Positions 7,109-14,177 of a stretch of 20,868 bases of DNA are shown here, one piece after another. Location of the stretch: the IMG/VR virus record IMGVR_UViG_3300046028_003225, positions 1-20,868 of that record. The stretch is one strand, 5' to 3'. Within the stretch, counting starts at the first letter, position 1, and each line of letters begins with the position of its first letter. The DNA is from a virus. The notes under the pieces are model-generated. The model did not search any database, was not told where the DNA came from, and worked only from the letters and a program-made list of their open reading frames with translations. The translations under genes were made by a program, and so were the position numbers.

Positions 7109-8553
7109 TGGACGTTCGTTTGCCCGATGGAACAGTAATTAAGGGCGTTCCCGATGGTATATCAAAGGCTGATCTTGTTAGCAAGTTATCAGCTAATGGT
7201 TACGATACTTCAGGCTTGATGGCTAAAACAGAAGCGCCCAAAAAACCCCAATCTTTTATGTCAAGCGTGGGCGACACACTAGGCAATATCGGCGCAGGTG
7301 CTATTCGTGGCGCAGGCTCAATCGGCGCAACAATCCTAACGCCTATTGACGCGGCTGCTAGGGCAATGGGCATTGAAAACGATTACATTGGGCGCACAGA
7401 CCGCAGGGAAGCAATGGATTACGCATTGCAAGATTTGGGCGCAGACCCTAAATCAATGGCGTACCAAGGCGGCAAGCTAGGTGCTGAGATTGCGGGAACT
7501 GCTGGGGCTGGTGGGCTTTTGGTTAAAGGCGCTACAAAATTACCGATGTTGGCTAAAAATGCACCAATAATTGAAGCGCTCCGAACGGGTGGAATGTCAA
7601 CTGGTAGCAAAGTAGCCCCGTTGTTAACAAAGCAAGGCGCAGGTCAATTAGCTACTCGCGTTGGTAGCGGGGCAACTGTTGGAGGCACTTCTGCTGCTTT
7701 AGTTAACCCTGATGACATTGGAACAGGCGCAGGAATTGGCGCATTTATACCAGCGGCAGGCAAGGCTGTTGGTTCTGTTGCTAGTTTTTTAGACCCGCAA
7801 AGCCTAATGCAAAGCGCACTGAAGCCAACAATTGCCCAATTACGCACAGGAGATGCACAAACCGCTGTTGATACTTTGCTGAAATATGGCGTTAACGCAA
7901 CCAAAGGCGGTGTTGAAAAGCTAAAGTTTATGTCTGACGATGTTGATCAAGAAATTAGCGATTTAATAAAAAATTCAGGCAAAACCGTACCCAAGCAAGA
8001 CGTATTAAACGCCCTTCAAGATGTTGAAAAACGCTTTGCAACACAAGTAAGCCCAACAAGCGATATTGCAGCAATCCAAAACGTAGGCGCTGACTTTGCA
8101 CAGCATCCAATGATTCAAGGCCAAGACATTCCTATCGAATTGGCTCAAGACCTTAAAAAAGGCACGTACAGGCTTTTAGAGAAAAAGTATGGTCAACTAG
8201 GCAGCGCAGAAACAGAGGCCCAAAAAGGGCTTGCAAGGGGCTTAAAAGAGGGTATAGCAACCCAAGTGCCTGAAGTCGCCCCGTTAAACGCAAAACAAAG
8301 CGATTTAATTACAACCATGAAGGTTGCAGGTCGCCGCGCCATGATGGACGAAAACAAAAACCCAATTGGTTTGGCAGGTTTAGCCTCTAACCCGCTTGGA
8401 TTTGCTGCAATGATGGCTGACAAAAGCGCATTGGTTAAATCATTGGCGGCTCGCGGTATTAACGCAATGACACCCGAAGGTAAAAAAATGATGCTTATTG
8501 AAGGCTTACGCGAAGGCATCTACAAAGGCGCTCCAGTTGCCCCCGCTGACTAA
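7108..8553 (+). CDS. DNA ejection / internal virion-type protein 2, membrane-active
   Basis: This 481-residue protein starts with DVRLPDGTVIKGVPDGISK, a short beta-hairpin module that occurs at the N-terminus of many phage ejection proteins. Residues 45-75 and 120-220 contain several Gly/Ala-rich hydrophobic helices (for example SIGATILTPIDAAARAMG, AEIAGTAGAGGLLV, GTGAGIGAFIPAAGKAVG). These resemble membrane-inserting segments of ejected pore proteins rather than stable transmembrane anchors. The C-terminal half (about 250-400) is helical and ends with a conserved-looking PEGKKMMLIEGLREGIYKG. It is coupled to the preceding gene by TAATG. It is the last gene of the first rightward block; its stop codon overlaps the stop of the leftward tiny ORF. 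Pore formation is inferred. Confidence 0.5.
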   Translation: MDVRLPDGTVIKGVPDGISKADLVSKLSANGYDTSGLMAKTEAPKKPQSFMSSVGDTLGNIGAGAIRGAGSIGATILTPIDAAARAMGIENDYIGRTDRREAMDYALQDLGADPKSMAYQGGKLGAEIAGTAGAGGLLVKGATKLPMLAKNAPIIEALRTGGMSTGSKVAPLLTKQGAGQLATRVGSGATVGGTSAALVNPDDIGTGAGIGAFIPAAGKAVGSVASFLDPQSLMQSALKPTIAQLRTGDAQTAVDTLLKYGVNATKGGVEKLKFMSDDVDQEISDLIKNSGKTVPKQDVLNALQDVEKRFATQVSPTSDIAAIQNVGADFAQHPMIQGQDIPIELAQDLKKGTYRLLEKKYGQLGSAETEAQKGLARGLKEGIATQVPEVAPLNAKQSDLITTMKVAGRRAMMDENKNPIGLAGLASNPLGFAAMMADKSALVKSLAARGINAMTPEGKKMMLIEGLREGIYKGAPVAPAD

Positions 8554-8657
8554 TCGTGAAGAAAAAGAACGCATAAGACAGCTCCAACTGCTACAAAAGG
8601 CCAGCCAAATAATGAAAACAGAGCGCAGATAATTAAAAGTATAAAAGCAAAAAACAT
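8550..8657 (-). CDS. 35-residue hydrophobic membrane protein downstream of the HNH gene
   Basis: On the minus strand an ATG at 8657 opens a 35-codon frame, three bases after the HNH stop codon. An AGGAG ribosome site lies inside the end of the HNH gene at 8667-8671, nine bases upstream. The product starts MFFAFILLIICALFSLFGW and continues PFVAVGAVLCVLFLHD, so it is almost entirely hydrophobic: two short or one long membrane segment with a Gly-Trp-Pro break. The frame ends at TAG overlapping the stop of the convergent ejection gene. The strong ribosome site and exact spacing argue for translation. No family is recognised. A function in the membrane, such as affecting lysis or blocking superinfection, is speculation. 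Confidence 0.55.
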   Translation of the reverse strand: MFFAFILLIICALFSLFGWPFVAVGAVLCVLFLHD

Positions 8658-8660
8658 TAT

Positions 8661-9170
8661 TCAAACTCCTGTATTTACTTGGTCGCGTCCGTGATCGTGC
8701 GTAAACAGTTCTGCGCGTTTAGCGGCGGCGACTGCCCCTGCTTCTGCGGCAGTTTCAAAACAGCCTAAGTTTTTATATTTCCCATTGTGCCTAACGTGTG
8801 CTTTCCATTTATTTATAGATTTATCCCAATATGCGCCTCTAAATCCCGATGTATTAGTAGGTAGCAAACATATATTTTCAGAATTTTGTTTGCGTGTTGC
8901 TTCTCTTAAATTTAAAAATTTATTGTCATTTCTAATTCCGTTTATATGGTCAATTTGGTTTTTAGGCCAACAACCAGTTACATATAACCAAGCAAGTCTA
9001 TGCGCTTGATAGCGCTTTCCTTTAATTCCTATTTTTATATATCCGAGCAAGTATGACCCAGCTACATCCCAAGGTTTCATATTTTGACGAACAGACTTTC
9101 TCCACCGAAAAACCCCAGTCTCAGGGTCATAGTGCAAAATCTCTTTTAACTTTTCTTGAGTAATTTCCAT
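8661..9170 (-). CDS. HNH homing-type endonuclease with AP2 DNA-binding domain
   Basis: This 169-residue protein joins two recognisable domains. Residues 1-60 are a lead-in (YDPETGVFRWRKSVR, then a GYIKIGIKGKRYQAHRLAWLY strand-helix), followed by the HNH core with His55, the NQIDHINGIRNDN segment containing the Asp-His pair, and NLREATRKQNSEN with the metal-binding Asn. Residues about 107-155 form an AP2-like domain (TSGFRGAYWDKSINKWKAHV, then a Gly-Cys-Phe and the helix ETAAEAGAVAAAKRAEL). Such enzymes are free-standing homing endonucleases that nick or cut phage DNA. All key HNH residues are present, so it is probably active. It is transcribed against its neighbours, which supports insertion as a selfish module. 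AGGAT lies 7 bases before the ATG. Confidence 0.9.
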   Translation of the reverse strand: MEITQEKLKEILHYDPETGVFRWRKSVRQNMKPWDVAGSYLLGYIKIGIKGKRYQAHRLAWLYVTGCWPKNQIDHINGIRNDNKFLNLREATRKQNSENICLLPTNTSGFRGAYWDKSINKWKAHVRHNGKYKNLGCFETAAEAGAVAAAKRAELFTHDHGRDQVNTGV

Positions 9171-9191
9171 GTTCTTATCCTAGAACTATCC

Positions 9192-9262
9192 CTTAAAAGA
9201 TTGTGGCGGTTCGGGGATAAGTCGAATTTTCAACCGCTAAGTCTAGCCACGGCGCAAGTGTA
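9192..9262 (-). promoter_or_regulatory. degenerate copy of the early promoter-leader cassette before the HNH gene
   Basis: Reading leftward, a TACACTT half-operator (9256-9262) is followed by a TAGACT -10-like box (9240-9245). Next come a hairpin with perfect six-base arms GCGGTT/AACCGC (9206-9211 and 9232-9237) and TCTTTTAAG (9192-9200). The order matches the three leftward early operons, but the operator lacks a proper second half and the loop is longer. This may be the promoter of the HNH gene; the match is partial and could be chance. Confidence 0.35.
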
Positions 9263-9270
9263 ACAAACTT

Positions 9271-9300
9271 TTGGCTAAAATAGACTGAATAATGTAAAAT
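9271..9300 (+). promoter_or_regulatory. candidate sigma-70 promoter for the tail fibre-lysis block
   Basis: TTGGCT (9271-9276) and TAAAAT (9295-9300) are separated by 18 bases, matching the -35 consensus at four positions and the -10 at five. The predicted start near 9307 lies shortly upstream of the AAGGA ribosome site and the ATG at 9330. A separate promoter is needed here because the leftward HNH pair interrupts the rightward operon. Confidence 0.5.
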
Positions 9301-9329
9301 GACGCAAACAACCCTTACAAGGATACAGT

Positions 9330-11066
9330 ATGGCTCGTACTTCAGGCACATATTCACCGCCAAACGGCTCTTGGTCGTCCGGCGCGGTTAACGGCGCTCT
9401 AGCGACTGTCGCTGACTGGCAAGCGCTTCTTGCTGACATCAGCGCAGCCTTAACCCAGTCAGTCTCTAAAGACGGTCAGACTACCATTACTGGCAATCTA
9501 AACATGGGCGGGAACGCCCTAACTAGCCTTGCAGCGGGTGTAGGCGCAGGTCAATCCCTGCGTTTTGAACAGCTATTTAGCCAAGGCGTAGAAACAGATT
9601 TAGCAAGCGCAGCCACTACCGACATTGGCCTACAAAACACCAATTTTTTGCGGGTAACAGGCACAACCACAATTACCTCATTCGGCACAAATTACAACGG
9701 GCCACGGTTTTTGCGGTTTGCGGGTGCGTTAACCCTGACAAACTCAGCGACTTTGATTCTCCCAGGCGCAGCGGACATCACAACCGTTGCGGGTGATACC
9801 TTAATTGCTATCCCCAAGGCCACAACGGGAACGGCTGATGGTTGGCAAGTGGTGGCGTATCAAAAGACCTCTAGCTTGATTCCCGTCACTTCGGGGACTG
9901 CGACTGTCCCATTGACTAACGTAAACGTCACACTTACAGGCTCTCAGGCAGCTTTCCCCGTAATTACCTTTACAGGCACTTTAACGGGTAACGTCAACGT
10001 CATTTTTCCCAATGATGTAAAAAGCTACCGCATCCTAAACAACACGACTGGCGCATTTACCATTACCTGCAAAACCGCATCCGGCTCGGGTGTTGTGGTT
10101 GCGGCGGGTTCTAGTGACATTTTTTGTGATGGCACAAACATTACAACGACTTCCATTTCATCGGCGCAAATTACGTCAAAGATTCAGCCTATCTTGGCAA
10201 CGGTAGCGTCTAACGCCCTGACAATCACGCTAAACCCCACAACGCTAGATTTTCGTTCTACAACCCTTGGAAGCGGAGCAGTTTCTACGGTTACTCTAGG
10301 CAGTGCGGTTACTTTGGTTGTTCCTACGCTTGCAACGCTTGGCACTGTATCTGCCCAACAATCTCGCTTGGTTGTCTTGGCTATCAACAACGCAGGAACA
10401 ATTGAAACGGCGGTGGTCAATATCGCTGGTGGCAACGACCTAAGTGAAACAGGCTTAATCAGCACCACAGCAATAAGCGGCTCTGCGACTGCTAACAATG
10501 TTATCTATTCCACCACGGCAAGAACCTCGGTGGCTTATCGAGTGGTTGGCTATGTTGAAAGCACTCAAGCAACGGCGGGAACATGGGCAACTGCGCCTTC
10601 TACTGTGCAAGGTGCTGGCGGCAATAATCGTATTTCAAGCGCAAGCATGATTCGTTTAAACGGTAGCAACGGTTATGGCAGCACAAATACCAAAATACGC
10701 CGTTTTTCAACAGTAGTGACAAACCAAGGCAATGATATTGCTTATGCTGATTCAGCTACTTTAGGGGCGTCTTTTACAATAAATAGCGCTGGCGTTTATG
10801 GAATTTCTTTTTCCGAATCGTTTTCTGGTGAGGGGTGGAATGGAATTTCACTAAACACAACTCAGCCAACAATAGCAATTCAATCTTCAACTGTCCCCAA
10901 TTCCGAAGTTTTGGCTCTTGCATACATCCCAACTTCTGGGAATATGAATGTTTCTGTATCTGCAATATATTTGCCCGTTGGGTCAATAATTCGACCTCAC
11001 AACTCTGGGCAAGGCAGCAGTCTTACGTCCCCAAATTCTAGTTTTACCGTAACAAGGATTTTTTAA
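9330..11066 (+). CDS. tail fibre / receptor-binding protein
   Basis: This 578-residue protein has a modular fibre architecture. Residues 1-70 (PPNGSWSSGAVNGALATVADWQ, then TITGNLNMGGNALTSLAAG) are the virion-attachment region common to podovirus fibres. Residues 90-185 and 186-275 are two Thr/Gly-rich beta modules, the second containing TFTGTLTGNVNVIFPNDVK, NNTTGAFTITCKT and the FCDGTNI ending. A third beta region follows (to about 430). The C-terminal 140 residues (NGYGSTNTKIRRFSTVV, GASFTINSAGVYGISFSESF, PVGSIIRPH) look like a C1q/TNF-like jelly roll and probably form the receptor-binding head. There is no lyase or chaperone domain. An AAGGA ribosome site precedes the ATG. Trimer formation is inferred from the family. 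Confidence 0.75.
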   Translation: MARTSGTYSPPNGSWSSGAVNGALATVADWQALLADISAALTQSVSKDGQTTITGNLNMGGNALTSLAAGVGAGQSLRFEQLFSQGVETDLASAATTDIGLQNTNFLRVTGTTTITSFGTNYNGPRFLRFAGALTLTNSATLILPGAADITTVAGDTLIAIPKATTGTADGWQVVAYQKTSSLIPVTSGTATVPLTNVNVTLTGSQAAFPVITFTGTLTGNVNVIFPNDVKSYRILNNTTGAFTITCKTASGSGVVVAAGSSDIFCDGTNITTTSISSAQITSKIQPILATVASNALTITLNPTTLDFRSTTLGSGAVSTVTLGSAVTLVVPTLATLGTVSAQQSRLVVLAINNAGTIETAVVNIAGGNDLSETGLISTTAISGSATANNVIYSTTARTSVAYRVVGYVESTQATAGTWATAPSTVQGAGGNNRISSASMIRLNGSNGYGSTNTKIRRFSTVVTNQGNDIAYADSATLGASFTINSAGVYGISFSESFSGEGWNGISLNTTQPTIAIQSSTVPNSEVLALAYIPTSGNMNVSVSAIYLPVGSIIRPHNSGQGSSLTSPNSSFTVTRIF

Positions 11067-11323
11067 TGTTTTATTTTAAAGACCAAAACGATGGGTTTTA
11101 TTCTGTTGCAAGCCTTGATGTAAGACTGCCAGAAGGTTGCGTGCAGATCACAGAAGCCGAAGCCGAAGCACTACGCCCAAAGCCTTCAGTGCCTACCTAC
11201 GCCGAACTCCGCGCAGCCGCATATCCAAGCATTCAAGACCAGCTAGACACTATTTTTCACAATGGGCTAGACGCTTGGAAGGCTGAGATACAAGCGGTTA
11301 AAGACCTTTATCCAAAGGTGTAG
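11066..11323 (+). CDS. small fibre-associated protein
   Basis: This 85-residue protein starts at the last base of the fibre stop codon (TAATG). It has an N-terminal beta-rich part (MFYFKDQNDGFYSVASLDV) and a conserved C-terminal motif AYPSIQDQLDTIFHNGLDAW, then KAEIQAVKDLYPKV. The DQLD...W...I..VK..YPK pattern recurs in short genes located just after tail fibre genes in many phages. By position it may help fibre folding or attachment, or be a minor fibre component; neither is shown. The holin gene follows one base after its stop. Confidence 0.6.
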   Translation: MFYFKDQNDGFYSVASLDVRLPEGCVQITEAEAEALRPKPSVPTYAELRAAAYPSIQDQLDTIFHNGLDAWKAEIQAVKDLYPKV

Positions 11324-11324
11324 C

Positions 11325-11819
11325 ATGGATTGGCTAAAAACAATTGCCCCAACAATCGCCACGGCTATTGCGGGGCCGTTTGGTGGCATGGCTTACGAAA
11401 TAATTGCAAAACAGCTAGGTATTGACGCAGGGGAAGTGCAAAAGACACTCGACAACGGCAAGCTAACTGGCGAACAAATTGCGGCTATCCAGCAAGCTGA
11501 AATTGCATTAAAAGCCCGTGCCCAAGAATTAGGGCTTGACTTTGAAAAGGTGGCGGCGGCTGACCGTGATAGCGCACGGGATATGCAAGTCGCTACACAA
11601 AGCCGCATCCCCCCCACGCTAGCGATTCTTATCGTTTTGGCTTGGGCGGCAATACAAGGGTTTTTACTCACCAACGTAATCGACACTTCAATGCGTGAAC
11701 TAATTATTCGAATGTTGGGAACCTTAGACGGGGCGCTTATTCTAGTGTTATCTTTTTACTTCGGAAGCTCTGCGGGTTCTCAGACAAAGACCGAAATATT
11801 GTCTAAGGCTGCGAAATGA
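11325..11819 (+). CDS. holin, three-transmembrane type (GTA holin-like)
   Basis: This 164-residue protein resembles the 3TM holin family (Pfam GTA_holin_3TM). Residues 5-27 (TIAPTIATAIAGPFGGMAYEI) form a first hydrophobic segment. A long amphipathic middle follows with AALQ-type helices and the conserved AAADRDSARDMQVATQSR block (77-94). Two clear membrane helices come next: IPPTLAILIVLAWAAIQGFL (95-114) and the LGTLDGALILVLSFYFGSS region (about 131-149). The C-terminus is polar with a Lys-rich end. It accumulates in the inner membrane and opens it at lysis. It is directly followed by, and overlaps, the endolysin gene (ATGA). Confidence 0.8.
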   Translation: MDWLKTIAPTIATAIAGPFGGMAYEIIAKQLGIDAGEVQKTLDNGKLTGEQIAAIQQAEIALKARAQELGLDFEKVAAADRDSARDMQVATQSRIPPTLAILIVLAWAAIQGFLLTNVIDTSMRELIIRMLGTLDGALILVLSFYFGSSAGSQTKTEILSKAAK

Positions 11820-12325
11820 AAGACAACTTTAAATCAGCGTTAGCCCACGTCCTCAAATCAGAGGGCGGGTTTGTTTCGCATCCGGCTGACCCCGGAGGCC
11901 GTACTAATTTGGGAGTTACTCAAAAAGTATGGGAGGATTACGTTGGACACCCAGTATCCGAAGCCGATATGAGGGCGCTGACACCTGAATTAGTCTATCC
12001 ACTCTACAAGCGCAAGTATTGGGACAAAGTAAGCGGCGATTTACTACCCTCCGGCCTAGATTACGCAGTGTTTGACGCTGCCATCAATAGTGGCCCTGGA
12101 AGGGCTGCAAAGTGGCTACAAGAGGCCGTAGGTGTCACGGCTGACGGTTCTATCGGCAAAGCTACTTTGGCCGCTGTAGAGGCTATGGACACGCAAAAGC
12201 TGATTAGCCAATACAACGACCGCCGACTTCAATTTCTTGAATCACTGCCCACCTTTGCTGTATTTGGGAAAGGCTGGAGCCGCCGCGTGTCCGAAGTCCA
12301 GTCAGCGGCATCCGCATTGGCTTAG
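11816..12325 (+). CDS. endolysin, GH108 N-acetylmuramidase with PG-binding domain
   Basis: This 169-residue protein has the glycoside hydrolase 108 signature at residues 15-35, SEGGFVSHPADPGGRTNLGV, with Glu16 as the catalytic acid. Further family blocks are LVYPLYKRKYWD (60-71) and DYAVFDAAINSGPGRAAKWLQ (81-101). The C-terminal half (GVTADGSIGKATLAAVEAMD onward) is the PG_binding_3 domain of about 75 residues. No signal peptide or N-terminal anchor is present, so release by the holin is expected. It cleaves the glycan strands of murein. Its TAG stop overlaps the stop of the convergent leftward operon, with no terminator between them. No spanin gene follows, which is unusual for a lysis cassette of a phage with a Gram-negative host. 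Confidence 0.9.
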   Translation: MKDNFKSALAHVLKSEGGFVSHPADPGGRTNLGVTQKVWEDYVGHPVSEADMRALTPELVYPLYKRKYWDKVSGDLLPSGLDYAVFDAAINSGPGRAAKWLQEAVGVTADGSIGKATLAAVEAMDTQKLISQYNDRRLQFLESLPTFAVFGKGWSRRVSEVQSAASALA

Positions 12326-12486
12326 TCAACACTTACCAATTTTCTCAGTTCAACCATAGCGTCTTTAAAATCACGCTGCAAACCCTCAATTTGCCCTTGC
12401 TGTTGCTGCATTTTCAGATAAGCCTCGGTTGCAAATTTGGCTAGATTCTCGTGATTCCACGCTGGAAAGTTTGGCAAGTCTTGCAT
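12322..12486 (-). CDS. small conserved phage protein, coiled-coil type
   Basis: A start at the ATG at 12486 gives a 54-residue protein beginning MQDLPNFPAWNHENLAKFAT. I recognise this N-terminus from small phage early proteins: a DLPNFPAW motif, then helices ending in a Gln-rich segment LKMQQQQGQIEGLQRDFKDAM. The frame is open farther upstream, but the upstream part is unlike the family and lies inside the neighbouring gene. The ribosome site (AAAGAA) is weak. It overlaps the preceding gene by 101 bases in another frame. It is the last gene of operon A. The function is unknown. Confidence 0.6.
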   Translation of the reverse strand: MQDLPNFPAWNHENLAKFATEAYLKMQQQQGQIEGLQRDFKDAMVELRKLVSVD

Positions 12487-12736
12487 TTGTTCTTTTGTAC
12501 TCAGGTTTAGGTTTAGGGCAGTCAGGCGGCGGGACAACGGCAATCCACACTGAAAACGGAATGCGAGAAGTGCGGGAAGTCTGCCATCTGTCAATGTAAA
12601 CGTCAGGCATTTTATCTAGCGCACCTTGCACCGAATCGGCTTCTAAGTTAAGCGCCGCCGCAATGCTATTGATAGAAAGCCCGTCATCATGCTCACGCAA
12701 CAAAGCACGGATTTTAGGATGGTTGGAATTGCTCAC
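12386..12736 (-). CDS. winged-helix-like small phage protein (GTG start)
   Basis: The start is GTG, overlapping the preceding stop codon (GTGA). The 116-residue product opens with MSNSNHPKIRALLREHDDGL, followed by a helix-turn-helix-like block SINSIAAALNLEADSVQGAL (residues 21-40) and then MPDVYIDRWQTSR. The combination of an HTH with MPD-YIDRW and the later PDCPKPKP is a pattern I recall in small phage proteins near replication or early genes. The last 35 residues are basic and overlap the next gene in another frame. DNA binding is inferred from the HTH. It is the eighth gene of operon A. Confidence 0.6.
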   Translation of the reverse strand: MSNSNHPKIRALLREHDDGLSINSIAAALNLEADSVQGALDKMPDVYIDRWQTSRTSRIPFSVWIAVVPPPDCPKPKPEYKRTNARLAKLSSVESRESSQICNRGLSENAATARAN

Positions 12737-12996
12737 GTTGGATAACCCTTACTCTTAATCTGTAACGCATCCGTCGCACCTGGTCGGGCTGGCGGCGAAT
12801 TGTCGGGCTTGTATAGCTGCCCATCAATCAAGTGATTAAACGTGCGAGGTGGTGCCATATCAGGCGTTCGCACCATTGGCACATACCCGCCACTCTGCCC
12901 GTATTTGTAGGTAGTTTTCTCAGGCCGTGCAAATGCGCCTAGTGTTGCGGTGCGGTTTACCCGCATGAGGTTCGGGTTTCCTGCTGCCAGTTTCAT
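12733..12996 (-). CDS. hypothetical small phage protein, Pro-rich and probably disordered
   Basis: The 87-residue protein starts with an ATG overlapping the preceding stop by four bases and ends in the GTGA overlap with the next gene. It is rich in Pro, Arg and Gly, with segments such as TTYKYGQSGGYVPMVRTPD and PDNSPPARPGATDAL, and has no hydrophobic helix, so it is probably mostly unstructured or needs a partner. No family is recognised. Overlaps on both sides, and a frame kept open despite low complexity, support it as a real gene. Nothing indicates its job beyond membership of the leftward operon A. Confidence 0.6.
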   Translation of the reverse strand: MKLAAGNPNLMRVNRTATLGAFARPEKTTYKYGQSGGYVPMVRTPDMAPPRTFNHLIDGQLYKPDNSPPARPGATDALQIKSKGYPT

Positions 12997-13391
12997 GTGT
13001 TTAATTCCTTTAATTTAGCTTCTGCCCACAAAGCACCACGGGCAAATTCAGTGGTTACATGAGCATCCCCGAAATCAAGAACCTTATCCTTATTTACAAG
13101 CCCCACCCAAGGGCGTTGTTGTGGGGTGGTGTATAGAGGGACGGTGTATCTGCCTTCATGACGGTCGTGTTCATCATTGCAGATGCAGTCGTATATCTGC
13201 CCATCCTCCTCCTGAAGCGCCCACGCCACAGGCTCTTGTGCTGGCTGTGCTGCCAAGGCTGCTTTGATGGCGGTGATGGCTTCAATAATGTATTCAGGCG
13301 CTCCGTCGTCATCATTCTCACGATAAATATCTCGCTCCGTTCGCAACGCCTCCAGCGCAAGTTTCAGGGCTTCGTCTTTTGTTTGTGTCAT
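12993..13391 (-). CDS. conserved small phage protein of the QEPVAW type
   Basis: The start ATG at 13391 overlaps the preceding stop (ATGA). A longer frame exists, but the upstream 15 residues lie in the neighbouring gene. The 132-residue product begins MTQTKDEALKLALEALRTER, a helix with an IKAALAAQPA ending, then the linker motif QEPVAWAL (near residue 53). Late blocks are YTVPLYTTPQQRPWVGL and a final helix TEFARGALWAEAKLKELN. This mosaic recurs with variable insertions in early regions of betaproteobacterial phages, and it is one reason for the host guess. The function is unknown. Cysteines and acidic residues in the central variable part (CICNDEHDRHEG) may bind metal, which is speculative. 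Confidence 0.7.
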   Translation of the reverse strand: MTQTKDEALKLALEALRTERDIYRENDDDGAPEYIIEAITAIKAALAAQPAQEPVAWALQEEDGQIYDCICNDEHDRHEGRYTVPLYTTPQQRPWVGLVNKDKVLDFGDAHVTTEFARGALWAEAKLKELNT

Positions 13392-13615
13392 TCCGTTGTC
13401 TCCTCTGTAATAGCTTTTTGCACAATCTTTTCCCACTTGATGTTGGGGCTTTCGTCATACGCTGGTTCGCCTTCTAGCGCCCAATCATCGTGGTCTGGGT
13501 CGTAGTCAACGCCGCAAGCCTTCGCACACTCAGCGTAAACATTCCACTTCACAAAGCCTTCGTATTGGCATTTAAGCGCAAACTTTGCGGCTGTTGTAAT
13601 AATGATTTCTTTCAT
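13388..13615 (-). CDS. hypothetical small phage protein
   Basis: This is a 75-residue protein with four-base ATGA overlaps at both ends. It begins MKEIIITTAAKFALKCQYEG, with a Cys-containing WNVYAECAKACGVDYD helix region, then an acidic Trp-containing stretch and a final helix IKWEKIVQKAITEETTE. There are three Cys but no clear zinc motif, and no membrane segment. It is not recognised beyond a general resemblance to small phage early proteins. It sits in the middle of operon A. Confidence 0.65.
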   Translation of the reverse strand: MKEIIITTAAKFALKCQYEGFVKWNVYAECAKACGVDYDPDHDDWALEGEPAYDESPNIKWEKIVQKAITEETTE

Positions 13616-13818
13616 TCTGTTGTCTCCTTCAACCGTGATTCCAAACGCTTAATGCGACTGTCGTTATATCCTACAAGCGCCGCCGAATAATCCCGCAATG
13701 ATTCCTCCCTCAGCTTTTGACGTTGCGCTTCTAGCAACTCCACCTTCATCATTTCCGTTGGGCTTGGAAGGGTTAACAGGTCTTTAAACCAGTGCCAGGT
13801 GTCTCGCAGGTGTTTCAT
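13612..13818 (-). CDS. small coiled-coil phage protein
   Basis: The frame is open farther upstream, but the ATG at 13818 coincides with the end of the preceding membrane gene (TAATG), has GGGGTG as ribosome site, and gives a 68-residue protein MKHLRDTWHWFKDLLTLPSP. The rest is one long charged helix (EMMKVELLEAQRQKLREES, then ALVGYNDSRIKRLESRLKE), a predicted coiled coil. A Leu-Thr-Pro-Ser-Pro segment before a helix of this kind is common in small early phage proteins located beside membrane proteins. Binding to a membrane partner is possible. The function is not known. Confidence 0.65.
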   Translation of the reverse strand: MKHLRDTWHWFKDLLTLPSPTEMMKVELLEAQRQKLREESLRDYSAALVGYNDSRIKRLESRLKETTE

Positions 13819-13985
13819 TAAAACACCCCAAACCAAATACCCGTGCCGTGAATCCATGCAATCGGGAAAAGCAACGCACCAGCTACCAAAAAGCCCCATG
13901 ATGCGGTTGCAAGGCAAACCACGATGTGAGTAAGCCATGCGGCAACAAGCCAAATTATCAACAATAAACCAAGCGTATCGCTCAT
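13818..13985 (-). CDS. 55-residue two-pass membrane protein
   Basis: A minus-strand frame starts at the ATG at 13985, preceded by the strong ribosome site AAAGGGG, overlaps the preceding stop (ATGA), and ends TAATG into the next gene. The product begins MSDTLGLLLIIWLVAAWLTH and continues with CLATASWGFLVAGALLFPIAW. Two hydrophobic helices of about 15-20 residues are separated by a short polar turn, and aromatic residues sit at the interface (HGTGIWFGVF). It is the third of three consecutive membrane-protein genes at the start of operon A. No family is assigned. Exact couplings and the ribosome site make translation likely. Confidence 0.65.
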   Translation of the reverse strand: MSDTLGLLLIIWLVAAWLTHIVVCLATASWGFLVAGALLFPIAWIHGTGIWFGVF

Positions 13986-14176
13986 TTAAAAAACCCCTTT
14001 GTTAAAACAACTTTTGTCGGCTCGCACTGCTTTGTTGTCGATGGTGTCGAATAAAAATAATACCCAATTGCAAACAGCACGGCGGCGGCTGCACCAACGC
14101 ACTTTAGTAAAAGCATCGTGTAATCCCAGACTACCTCGTACCATTCGAGGGGTTCTTCTTCTATTTGGTCATTCAT
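13982..14176 (-). CDS. 64-residue single-pass membrane protein
   Basis: The start is the ATG at 14176, five bases after a GGAG ribosome site; a more upstream ATG in the frame lies inside the preceding gene and lacks one. The product begins with an acidic segment MNDQIEEEPLEWYEVVWDY, then a membrane helix (about residues 20-46, MLLLKCVGAAAAVLFAIGYY), then a polar basic tail YSTPSTTKQCEPTKVV. The charge pattern would place the basic tail in the cytoplasm, though this is not certain. It belongs to the cluster of three membrane proteins opening operon A. The function is unknown. Confidence 0.65.
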   Translation of the reverse strand: MNDQIEEEPLEWYEVVWDYTMLLLKCVGAAAAVLFAIGYYFYSTPSTTKQCEPTKVVLTKGFFK

Positions 14177-14177
14177 A

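Noticed and set aside
10184-10498. Leftward 104-residue ORF opposite the tail fibre gene
   Set aside because: It is antisense to a clear fibre module with no start signal or neighbours; its composition follows from the Thr/Gly-rich codons of the fibre.
10620-11066. Diversity-generating retroelement target in the tail fibre C-terminus
   Set aside because: No reverse transcriptase, template repeat or adenine-biased variable repeat is visible anywhere in the window.
13158-13690. Rightward ORFs in the leftward operon A
   Set aside because: They oppose genes coupled by overlapping start-stop codons, have no ribosome site, and their hydrophobic, Cys-rich content is typical of shadow frames.
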